This document shows, one piece after another, positions 6,238 to 12,931 of a stretch of DNA of 14,400 nt. The stretch lies in assembly GCA_903906325.1 (NCBI GenBank), contig CAIVJV010000198.1, positions 1-14,400 of the forward strand, written 5' to 3'. Position 1 is the first letter of the stretch; every line of letters begins with the position of its first letter. Source of the DNA: an uncultured Gemmatimonadota bacterium. Its GTDB lineage: Bacteria; Gemmatimonadota; Gemmatimonadetes; Gemmatimonadales; Gemmatimonadaceae. The position numbers and the translations under genes were made by a program. The notes below the pieces were generated by a model that saw only the letters and a program-made list of their open reading frames with translations, searched no databases and was not told the origin of the DNA.

Positions 6238-7659
6238 CTACCGCACCACCGGGACAGGATAGGCCGACCGCAACGCGGTCAGATACTCGCTGAAGAGGGC
6301 GCGGGTCGTCGTGAACTCCTCGCGGACCTTGGCCCGGAACCCCGCATCGGTGGCGAAGTCGTGGAGCAGGGCGGCCATCGCCATGGCATCGAGGCGGAAC
6401 CCGGTGTGGCCGATCTCGGTGAGCGCGTCGGCCTCCATCTCGTAGGTGTGGAAGCCCCCGCTCGACGTGTAGGCGCTGAACCCCACCCCTGGGAGGTCGC
6501 GAGAGACGCTCCCGGTCTCCTCCCACCCCTGCGGCTTCTGCGGGATCGTCTGGACCCGCGTCGCCCCGTACCGCCGGAGATAGGCGAAGGCCACCTCGTT
6601 CAGGGCGCCGACCGAGATCCCGTCCCGCATGCTGCCGTAGGGCTCGATGCGCACCTGCGTCCCCGTCGCGAGGGCCGCGGCACGGGCCGCATCATCGACC
6701 ATCTGCCGCACCTGGGCGAGATAGACCTCATCCGGGTACCGGATGTAGAAGTCGGCCACCGCTCGGTCCGGGACGACGTTGGGCGCCTTGCCTCCCTCGG
6801 TGATGATGCCTTGGATCCGGGCCTCCGGTCGGATGTTCTTGCGGATCCCATCGACGTTCGTGAAGAACCGGACCACGGCGGAGAGCGCGTCGCGCCCCTC
6901 CCACGGCATCATCTGATGGGCAGGGGCCCCGCTGAAGACGTACTTCACCCCATCGATATTCAAGCAACAGGAGCCGAATCCCGGTGCGGGGCGCTGCGTG
7001 TCCGTGCTCGAATGCGATCGGACCGCGATGTCGAGCCCCGCGAACACACCGCGCTCGTGCATCAACGTCTTCGAGGGCGGAGGCATCATCTCCTCCGCCG
7101 GCGTGCCGACCACCGTCACCGTCCCCGGCGTGCCCGTCTGCGTGAGGAACTCCGCCACCGCGACCGCGGCCGCGAGCCCGATCGGCCCCTGCGCGCTATG
7201 CTGATCGCCGTGGTAATCACGGACCGTCCCACGCAGCGCGTCGTATTCGACGATGACGCCGAGATGCGGCCCCGGGGTCCCTCGGCGATACGTGGCCCGG
7301 AAGGCGGTGGGGAGCCCCGCCACCCCCACGGTCACCTCGAAATCGTGCGCGCGCAGCCAACCGACGAGCCGCTCGACCGCCCGCTGTTCTTGGAATCCGA
7401 TCTCCGGATCGCGCGTGATCGTATCGGACATCGCTTGGAGCTCGGCGACCCAGAGCTCACGTGCCCGCTCGACCACGGCGTCACGCGTGGCGCTCCGGGC
7501 GGTGGTCAGCCGACGGGCGAGCCCCGCCGCGTCGATCCGGGTCTGCAGCGCCTCGAGCCGAGCGAGGACCTCGGCGGCGGCGGTGCGTTGCGTGGGGGTC
7601 TCCTGCGCGGCGGCCGACCCGAACGCGAGGAGCAGGAGCGGAAGGAAGAGGACGCGCAT
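6238..7659 (-). CDS. Secreted M20D/AbgB-like amidohydrolase
   Basis: A 473-aa metal-dependent amidohydrolase or peptidase of the M20 family, closest in layout to the aminobenzoyl-glutamate hydrolase subunit B type (AbgB). The start at 7659 gives a signal peptide (MRVLFLPLLLLAF ending SAAA-Q), so it works in the periplasm or outside. Family landmarks: EYDALRG, then HGDQHSAQG (H150, D152, H154) where the M20D family usually has HxCGHN; GTPAEE with catalytic and metal Glu189/Glu190; the dimerisation-domain segment APAHQMMPWEGRDAL; GKAPNVVPD; and the late histidines in FHTYE and IGHTG. The replacement of the metal-binding Cys by Asp in the first motif is notable. The gene starts 50 bp after the stop of the PBP gene on the same strand and probably shares its transcript. 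Cleavage of amide-linked amino acids or cell-wall peptides is plausible, but the substrate is unknown. Confidence 0.88.
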   Translation of the reverse strand: MRVLFLPLLLLAFGSAAAQETPTQRTAAAEVLARLEALQTRIDAAGLARRLTTARSATRDAVVERARELWVAELQAMSDTITRDPEIGFQEQRAVERLVGWLRAHDFEVTVGVAGLPTAFRATYRRGTPGPHLGVIVEYDALRGTVRDYHGDQHSAQGPIGLAAAVAVAEFLTQTGTPGTVTVVGTPAEEMMPPPSKTLMHERGVFAGLDIAVRSHSSTDTQRPAPGFGSCCLNIDGVKYVFSGAPAHQMMPWEGRDALSAVVRFFTNVDGIRKNIRPEARIQGIITEGGKAPNVVPDRAVADFYIRYPDEVYLAQVRQMVDDAARAAALATGTQVRIEPYGSMRDGISVGALNEVAFAYLRRYGATRVQTIPQKPQGWEETGSVSRDLPGVGFSAYTSSGGFHTYEMEADALTEIGHTGFRLDAMAMAALLHDFATDAGFRAKVREEFTTTRALFSEYLTALRSAYPVPVVR

Positions 7660-7709
7660 CGGGAGAAGGTACCGCTCGGATGCGGCCCCGACAGGGCTCC
7701 CCACACCCC

Positions 7710-9743
7710 TCAGAAGCCGAGCAGCGCCCCGACGCGGAGGAGTCGCCGCGCATCGACCCGAAGCGGTGCGGGCTCGGTGCCCGGCACGAAGTGCTCCACC
7801 ACACGGCGGTCGGCGGGCGTGTCGGGCTCCGCAAGCTTCCCAGTGGCCCGATCGAGTTCTGCGGTGATCACCGTGGACGGCGGCTCCCAGGCATCGGGGG
7901 TGAGCCCGCCCCATCGGGCGAGCATCTGACCGAAGATGGGGGCGGCCAACGTGCCCCCCGCAGCCGACGGCGTGATGGTCTTCGGGCGATCGAATCCGAT
8001 CCAGACCCCCGCCACGAGATGCGGTACCATCCCGATGAACCAGACATCGGTGTTGGCATCGGTCGTCCCCGTCTTCCCGGCGACCGGGATCGTGGCGGGG
8101 ATGGCGCGGCGCACCGCCGTCCCCGTCCCCGACTCCACCACCCCGCGCATGAGGTCACGTGCGACCCAGGCCACGGCACTATCCATCGCGGGCGCGTTCA
8201 TCACCACCGGCTCACTGTGGATCTGACGCCCCGAGGGATCGTCGACACGCAGGACGATCCGCGGCTCCACCGAGGCGCCGAGATTCGCGAAGGCGGTGAA
8301 GGACGCGATGAGATCGATCGGGCGCACGGCCGAGGCGCCGAGCGCGCTCGAGGGGAAGGTCGCGATGGGGGCATCGATCCCCATCCGCTGCGCGAGCGCG
8401 ATGATGGAGTCGGCGCCAAGCTGCTCCCAGAGACGGACCGCGACCGGGTTCCGCGATTGTGCGAGGGCCTCACGCAGCGTCAGGTCGCCGAGGAAGGTGC
8501 CGTCGACGTTCTGTGGGGCGTAGGTCGTGCGATCGTACCGCACCGTGATCGGGGCATCGGAGACGATCGCCGTCGGCGGGACCGAGTCCATCAGGGCCCG
8601 CGCATAGATGATCGGCTTGAACGAAGAGCCTGGCTGTCGCGTGGCGTTCACCGCGCGGTTGAACTGGGAGGTCTGGTAGTCGCGTCCCCCGAGGAGGGCA
8701 CGCACATCCCCCGTCGCGGACTCCATCGCGACCACCGCCCCTTGGAGATAGTCGGTCGATCCCTTCGGGCGATCGGCGAAGGTCGTGTGACGATACCCAC
8801 GCTGCGTCTCGACCGTGCGGAGGCCATCCCGCAGGGCCACGACGGCCCCGCGCTGCAACGCGGGGTCGAGGGAGGTGGTGATGCGATAGCCCCCATTCCC
8901 CACCGGGATGTTCGCGCGCTCGAGGCGCACCCGCACCACGTCGAGGAAGTAGCGGACCTGGAGGTCGGTCGTGAGGTCCGGGGCGGTGCGGATCGGCTCC
9001 GCACGCGCCGCGCGATACTGCGCGGCCGTGAGATACCCCTGGTCCCGCATCAGCGCGAGCACGGTGTTGCGGCGGTCGCGATTGCGCTCGGGATGGGTGA
9101 TGGGGTCGTAGAGCGCGGGCCCCTTGGGCATCGCCGCGAGCGAGGCCGCCTCCGCGATCGTGAGCCGCGCCGCCGACTTGCCGAAGTAGTACCGCGCCGC
9201 CGACTCGATGCCGTAGTACTGCCGGCCGAAGTGGATCTGGTTGAGATAGGCCTCGAGGATCTGGGCCTTGGAGTAGCGCTGTTCCATCGCACGCGCGGCC
9301 GCCTGTTCCCGGAGCTTCCGTCCCAGACTGCGGTCGGTGCGATCGATGAGCGTGGGGTGCATGTTCCCCACGAGCTGCTGCGTGATGGTGCTCGCCCCGC
9401 GTGAGGCGCCGAGGAGGTTGTCCTTGACCGCGGCGGCGATGCCGACCACGTCGACGCCGTCATGCTGGTAGAAGCGGCGGTCCTCGACGGCGATGAAGGC
9501 CTGCCCCACATAGGGCGGGAGCGAGGCGAGCGGGATGCTCGTCCGCCACTCCCGACCGATCTCCCCGATCGGGGTGCCGTCGCGCGCGAGGACCTGCGAG
9601 GACTGCGCCGGCCGCACGATCCGCCATGCCTCCCCGATCGCGACGGGCTGGCCGCCCTGGGGGGCGGGCGTCGGCGCCCCCTGCGCCCGACCGGGATCGG
9701 CCGTCGCCAAGAGGAACGCGGGGATGAGGAGGAGGGCGCGCAT
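7710..9743 (-). CDS. Class A penicillin-binding protein (GT51 transglycosylase plus transpeptidase)
   Basis: A 677-aa bifunctional peptidoglycan synthase of the PBP1A type. The glycosyltransferase domain (about 45-230) has AVEDRRFYQHDGVD with catalytic Glu87, GASTITQQ (116-123), RKLRE (142-146) with the likely second Glu146, and LEAYLNQIHFG. The transpeptidase domain (about 330-620) has SSFK with the acyl-enzyme Ser373 and Lys376, SRN (430-432), and KTGT (557-560). All catalytic motifs are intact. The N-terminus is odd: the hydrophobic stretch is only about 13 residues (ALLLIPAFLLATA) and ends in GRA-Q, so it reads as a cleavable signal peptide instead of the usual uncleaved anchor with a cytoplasmic tail. 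The start at 9743 is preceded by GAGGG at 3-nt spacing. Probably the first gene of a unit with the M20 amidohydrolase, and divergent from NAD synthetase. Confidence 0.93.
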   Translation of the reverse strand: MRALLLIPAFLLATADPGRAQGAPTPAPQGGQPVAIGEAWRIVRPAQSSQVLARDGTPIGEIGREWRTSIPLASLPPYVGQAFIAVEDRRFYQHDGVDVVGIAAAVKDNLLGASRGASTITQQLVGNMHPTLIDRTDRSLGRKLREQAAARAMEQRYSKAQILEAYLNQIHFGRQYYGIESAARYYFGKSAARLTIAEAASLAAMPKGPALYDPITHPERNRDRRNTVLALMRDQGYLTAAQYRAARAEPIRTAPDLTTDLQVRYFLDVVRVRLERANIPVGNGGYRITTSLDPALQRGAVVALRDGLRTVETQRGYRHTTFADRPKGSTDYLQGAVVAMESATGDVRALLGGRDYQTSQFNRAVNATRQPGSSFKPIIYARALMDSVPPTAIVSDAPITVRYDRTTYAPQNVDGTFLGDLTLREALAQSRNPVAVRLWEQLGADSIIALAQRMGIDAPIATFPSSALGASAVRPIDLIASFTAFANLGASVEPRIVLRVDDPSGRQIHSEPVVMNAPAMDSAVAWVARDLMRGVVESGTGTAVRRAIPATIPVAGKTGTTDANTDVWFIGMVPHLVAGVWIGFDRPKTITPSAAGGTLAAPIFGQMLARWGGLTPDAWEPPSTVITAELDRATGKLAEPDTPADRRVVEHFVPGTEPAPLRVDARRLLRVGALLGF

Positions 9744-9752
9744 GGACCCTCA

Positions 9753-9758
9753 ATTGTA
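9753..9758 (-). promoter_or_regulatory. Possible -10 box for the PBP gene
   Basis: In the 57-bp divergent gap before the PBP and NAD synthetase genes, the minus strand reads TACAAT 9 nt before the PBP ATG, in the only A/T-rich spot there. I see no matching -35 box. If used, transcription would begin almost at the start codon, at or past the GAGGG site. Weak candidate only. Confidence 0.2.
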
Positions 9759-9800
9759 CACCCCGTTCCCTCTGGGGAGCCGGGGGGGCACCTTTCACGG

Positions 9801-11657
9801 ATGCTGACGATGGCGATTGCCCAGTGCCGGCCACGGAAGGGGGACCTCGCGGGGAACCTCGACCGGGTGGGAGCGCTCCTCGCCCAGGCGGTCGCCCTCG
9901 ACCCGCGCCCCGCGGTGCTCGTCCTCCCCGAGACGGTCCTCTCGGGCTACTTCCTCGAGGGGGGGGTCCGCGAGGTCGCCCTCACCGCGGAAGCCCTCCG
10001 GGCGGCGATCGAGACGCGCTACCGCGCCGCCGTCCCGGATGGCACGCCGATCGATCTCGTCCTCGGCTTCTACGAGTCGCTCGACGGCACCCTGCACAAC
10101 AGCGCCGCCTACCTCTCGCTCCGCGGCGATGCACCGGCCGCGCTGGTGCATGTGCATCGCAAGAACTTCCTCCCCACCTACGCCCTCTTCGATGAGGAGC
10201 GGTTCGTGGAGCGGGGCTACGGCGTCCGCGCCTTCGACACCCCGTGGGGACGCGCCGCGATGCTCGTCTGCGAGGATGCCTGGCACTCCCTCACGGGGAC
10301 GATCGCCGCGCTCGATGGCGCGCAGATGGTCTTCGTCCTCGCGGCGGCGCCCGCGCGCGGGACCGCCCCGCGCGAGGACACCGTCCCCGGCCCCGCGAGC
10401 GTCGCGCGCTGGGAGCGCCTGAGCCGCGACATCGCGGAGGAGCATGGCGTCTTCTGCTGCGTGGCGAACCTCGTGGGGAGCGAGGGAGGGAAGATGTTCC
10501 AGGGGGGCTCGCATCTCGCGGGCCCGCGCGGCGATGTGCGGGTGCGCGCCCCGGTCTTCGAGGAGGCGCTCGTCACCGCGACGATCGACCTCGCCGACCT
10601 CGGGCGCGTGCGTGCGGAGATGCCGCTCCTCTCCGATCTGCGGACGGCGCTGCCCTTCCTGCGACCAGAGCTCGACCGGGTGGTCGGGGGGTCGACGCCG
10701 ACGCCACCGCCGGCGATCGCCACACGCCCCGAGGTATCCGCCACGACGAGCGCGGCGGGGGCGCCTGCCCCGATCGCCCAACCGGCCCTCGGTAGCGTCC
10801 CTCCGCTCCCCGTCATCACGGCCGCGGCTGCCGGCCGCGGGGCCCCGCCCCCACTCACGATCGATGCACCGCTGGTGGAGCGCTGGCTCGTCACCTTCCT
10901 CCGAGACGAGTTCCAGCGCCGCGGCTTCACCGAGGCCGTCGTCGGACTCTCGGGCGGCGTGGACTCCGCCGTGGTGGCCGCGCTCGCCGCGCGCGCCCTG
11001 GGACCGGAGCATGTGCATGCGATCCGCATGCCGTACCGCACCTCGAGCCCGGATTCACTCGCGCATGCCCAGCTCGTGATCGACCAGCTCGGCCTCCAGT
11101 CTCGCACCATGGAGATCACCGGCGCCGTCGACGCCTATCTCGCGCAGGAGCCCGACGCCGATGCCGCGCGGCGCGGCAACATCATGGCGCGGATGCGGAT
11201 GATCACCCTCTTCGACCTCTCGGCGCGACATCGCGCCCTCCCACTCGGGACCGGCAACAAGACGGAGCGCCTCCTCGGCTACTTCACCTGGCACGCAGAC
11301 GATTCCCCGCCGGTGAACCCGATCGGCGACCTCTTCAAGACCCAGGTCTGGGCCCTCGCTCGGCACCTCGGCGTGCCGCAGGCGATCATCGAGAAGCCAG
11401 CGAGTGCCGATCTCATCGAAGGGCAGACGGACGAAGGGGACTTCGGCGTGCGCTACGCCGTGGCCGATGAGATCCTCAACTGGGTGCTCCATGGCTGGAG
11501 CGCGGCGGAGCTCGTCGCGCGGGGCGTCGACGCCGAGGCGATCCGCCTCGTGACCAAACGCCTCGACTCCACCCACTGGAAGCGTCGGCTCCCGACGGTG
11601 GCGATGGTGAGCGGCGCCGCGATCGGCGAGAGTTATCTCCGCCCGGTCGATTACTGA
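9801..11657 (+). CDS. nadE: Glutamine-dependent NAD+ synthetase
   Basis: Last step of NAD biosynthesis: ATP-dependent amidation of nicotinic acid adenine dinucleotide, with ammonia released from glutamine; cytoplasmic. The protein is 618 aa. The N-terminal nitrilase-fold glutaminase (1-285) shows the triad Glu44 (LPETVLSGYF), Lys121 (HRKNFLPTY) and Cys157 (LVCEDAW). A Pro/Ala/Thr-rich linker of about 55 residues (roughly 297-352) follows. The synthetase domain (about 353-618) has the pyrophosphatase-loop motif SGGVDS (384-389), GTGNKTERLLGYF, INPIGDL-like VNPIGDLFKTQVW and EKPASADLIEGQTDE. These signatures resemble the short ammonia-dependent (archaeal-like) NadE more than the usual glutamine-dependent type. 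The ATG at 9801 is used; ATG 9810 (MAIAQC) is equally possible, since neither has a good Shine-Dalgarno. The stop TGA overlaps the next ATG (TGATG). Confidence 0.95.
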   Translation: MLTMAIAQCRPRKGDLAGNLDRVGALLAQAVALDPRPAVLVLPETVLSGYFLEGGVREVALTAEALRAAIETRYRAAVPDGTPIDLVLGFYESLDGTLHNSAAYLSLRGDAPAALVHVHRKNFLPTYALFDEERFVERGYGVRAFDTPWGRAAMLVCEDAWHSLTGTIAALDGAQMVFVLAAAPARGTAPREDTVPGPASVARWERLSRDIAEEHGVFCCVANLVGSEGGKMFQGGSHLAGPRGDVRVRAPVFEEALVTATIDLADLGRVRAEMPLLSDLRTALPFLRPELDRVVGGSTPTPPPAIATRPEVSATTSAAGAPAPIAQPALGSVPPLPVITAAAAGRGAPPPLTIDAPLVERWLVTFLRDEFQRRGFTEAVVGLSGGVDSAVVAALAARALGPEHVHAIRMPYRTSSPDSLAHAQLVIDQLGLQSRTMEITGAVDAYLAQEPDADAARRGNIMARMRMITLFDLSARHRALPLGTGNKTERLLGYFTWHADDSPPVNPIGDLFKTQVWALARHLGVPQAIIEKPASADLIEGQTDEGDFGVRYAVADEILNWVLHGWSAAELVARGVDAEAIRLVTKRLDSTHWKRRLPTVAMVSGAAIGESYLRPVDY

Positions 11658-12202
11658 TGCCACGCACGCCGCGCGGCGAGAGCTCGGCGCCGGTGATCCG
11701 CTATGGCGTTCACCCCACGCCCTACGGCGAGGGGCTCATCGCCACCACCGGACATGGGATCTGTCGGCTCACCTTCGTCCAGGGGGGGCGGCGCGCGACC
11801 TTGGCGCGTATCAAGGCGGAGTTCCCCGAGGCGACCTTCGTCGAGGATACGGCGCGGACCACGGCACTGATGAAGCAGGCCTTCGACCACCGGCGGAGCG
11901 GCGCGCTCGCCCTCGATCTGAAGGGGACCGCCTTCCAGCGCCGGGTCTGGAGTGAACTCCTGCAGATCCCGCGCGGGGCGACCACCACCTACGGCGGCCT
12001 CGCCGCACGCATCGGGGCGCCGAGCGCCTCACGCGCGGTCGGCAGCGCGGTGGGAGCGAACCCCGTCTGCTTCGTGGTGCCCTGTCACCGCGTGGTGCGC
12101 GGCGACGGGACCCTCGGCGGCTACGCCTGGGGTCCCGCGATGAAGGCCGCGATGCTCGCGGACGAGCTCGGCGTCACGCCGCCTGCGCGTAGGCGAGGCT
12201 GA
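11657..12202 (+). CDS. ogt: Methylated-DNA--protein-cysteine methyltransferase (Ogt/Ada C-terminal type)
   Basis: A suicide DNA-repair protein that transfers the alkyl group from O6-alkylguanine to its own cysteine. The protein is 181 aa. An N-terminal subdomain (about 14-85, RYGVHPTPYGEG) leads to the conserved DNA-binding and active-site domain: GTAFQRRVW, IPRGATTTYGGLA, SRAVGSAVGANP with the likely arginine finger, and VPCHRVVRGDG with acceptor Cys143, then GGYAWG. These match the C-terminal half of E. coli Ada well, but there is no N-terminal Ada Zn/AraC part, so it is a stand-alone repair enzyme. The start ATG overlaps the nadE stop by one base (TGATG), so coupled translation is likely. 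The Arg-rich C-terminus overlaps the convergent HNH gene by 29 bp. Symbol ogt is used for the stand-alone form. Confidence 0.93.
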   Translation: MPRTPRGESSAPVIRYGVHPTPYGEGLIATTGHGICRLTFVQGGRRATLARIKAEFPEATFVEDTARTTALMKQAFDHRRSGALALDLKGTAFQRRVWSELLQIPRGATTTYGGLAARIGAPSASRAVGSAVGANPVCFVVPCHRVVRGDGTLGGYAWGPAMKAAMLADELGVTPPARRRG

Positions 12203-12578
12203 CCGCGCGGCGGGCGCCGCGCTTCAGCTGCCGGTGCACCGCCCGCGCGAAGCGCATGAAGTTCTGCCCGGCGAGCGGATAGCGCGCGAAGAATTCGTGC
12301 GGGAGTTGCGATCCCTTCAGTTGATTGCAGGGCTGACAGGCCGCGACCAGGTTCCCCGGGTGATGCGTCCCGCCCCGGGAGAGCGGGATCACATGGTCCA
12401 GGGTGGCGTGCTCCAATCCCAGGCAGGTCCCACAGTAGACGCATCGACGTCCACAATCCCGAAAGGTCGCGCGCTTGACCTGACGCTTGAGCTGCTGGTG
12501 CTCCACGCGGCGAGCGTGACGGGATAGCCCGCGGGGGGAACGGGCGAGCGTGACATGGTGGAGGTGCCGACCGGACAT
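12174..12578 (-). CDS. HNH endonuclease
   Basis: A 134-aa protein with an HNH (beta-beta-alpha-metal) nuclease domain. A basic N-terminal helix region (residues about 12-45, many Arg and Lys) is followed by CVYCG, the core LDHVIPLSRGG with D61 and catalytic H62, N76 in HPGNLVAAC, and CQPCN. C46, C49, C81 and C84 form the usual structural zinc site. The basic C-terminus ends in SLAYAQAA. The start at 12578 has AGGCGAGG with 4-nt spacing. There is no partner methylase, integrase, toxin-immunity or phage gene near it, so it is an orphan. DNA or RNA cleavage is expected from the family; the biological role is unknown. Its 3' end overlaps the methyltransferase gene by 29 bp tail to tail, and both frames look intact. 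Confidence 0.88.
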   Translation of the reverse strand: MSGRHLHHVTLARSPRGLSRHARRVEHQQLKRQVKRATFRDCGRRCVYCGTCLGLEHATLDHVIPLSRGGTHHPGNLVAACQPCNQLKGSQLPHEFFARYPLAGQNFMRFARAVHRQLKRGARRAVSLAYAQAA

Positions 12579-12598
12579 CGAACCTCGCCTGAAATGGC

Positions 12599-12637
12599 GA
12601 CACCCCGCGGCGGGGCGAAGGGCCCGGGCGGGGTGTC
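12599..12637. repeat. Perfect 10-bp inverted repeat upstream of the HNH gene
   Basis: GACACCCCGC (12599-12608) pairs with GCGGGGTGTC (12628-12637) around a 19-nt G/C-rich loop. On the minus strand it would form a strong hairpin in the HNH leader. On the plus strand it could act as a terminator for read-through past the methyltransferase gene. There is no U tract on either side. Confidence 0.5.
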
Positions 12638-12857
12638 AGCGGTGGAGGTGGGGAGGCGGCCGATCGCGGTCGCGTCGAGCGACCACGGCCACTGCGGCTG
12701 GAGCGACGGTCCGAAGGTACCGGTCACAGGCCTCCCGTGGGGTGGGTCGTGACTCCAGGCCACGACGTCCTGCAGGTATGACGCCCCTATTAGTGCAGCG
12801 TCACGTGAAAGGGCGCAAGAGTCCCGCCATCCCCCGTCCGCCGAGGCCCCTCGCGAT

Positions 12858-12873
12858 GCTATTTTCTATGGTC
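12858..12873 (+). promoter_or_regulatory. A/T-rich patch, possible promoter for the E1 gene
   Basis: GCTATTTTCTATGGTC is the most A/T-rich spot for hundreds of bases and lies about 60 nt before the E1 ATG. TATTTT and TATGGT both partly resemble a -10 box. I cannot find a good -35 at standard spacing, so this rests on position and composition only. Confidence 0.25.
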
Positions 12874-12931
12874 TCCGGACCCTCCCGCCCGATGGGGAGG
12901 TCCCGCCTGCCCCGTCAGCCGGTATCCCCCG

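Larger units (their letters stand above)
12579..12931. other. Non-coding stretch between the HNH gene and the E1 gene
   Basis: About 350 bp between divergent genes. Short open frames on both strands give Arg/Gly/Pro-rich products without family resemblance, so I see no gene, tRNA or known riboswitch. It holds a perfect 10-bp inverted repeat (12599-12637), a small GTCGTG/CACGAC hairpin (12746-12766), the palindrome CCTGCAGG (12769-12776), and two A/T-rich spots: CCTATTAG at 12786-12793 and GCTATTTTCTATGG near 12858-12871. The A/T-rich spots are the most likely promoter area for the E1 gene. Confidence 0.5.

Noticed and set aside
6227..6244. GCGGT/ACCGC 5-bp hairpin between the PHM-like and M20 genes
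   Set aside because: Too short, with no U tract on either side, and expected by chance in this composition.
6361..9404. Two very long plus-strand open frames (522 and 647 codons) opposite the M20 and PBP genes
   Set aside because: Products are Arg/Gly/His/Asp-rich with no family motif, while the minus strand encodes complete proteins with intact catalytic motifs. Antisense openness is expected from GC-rich third positions.
9795..11018. 407-codon minus-strand frame opposite nadE
   Set aside because: Its composition is typical of an antisense shadow, and nadE on the other strand has all active-site motifs.
12555..12752. Small open frame (65 codons) upstream of the E1 gene
   Set aside because: It begins inside the HNH coding region, lacks a ribosome binding site, and shows no family resemblance.
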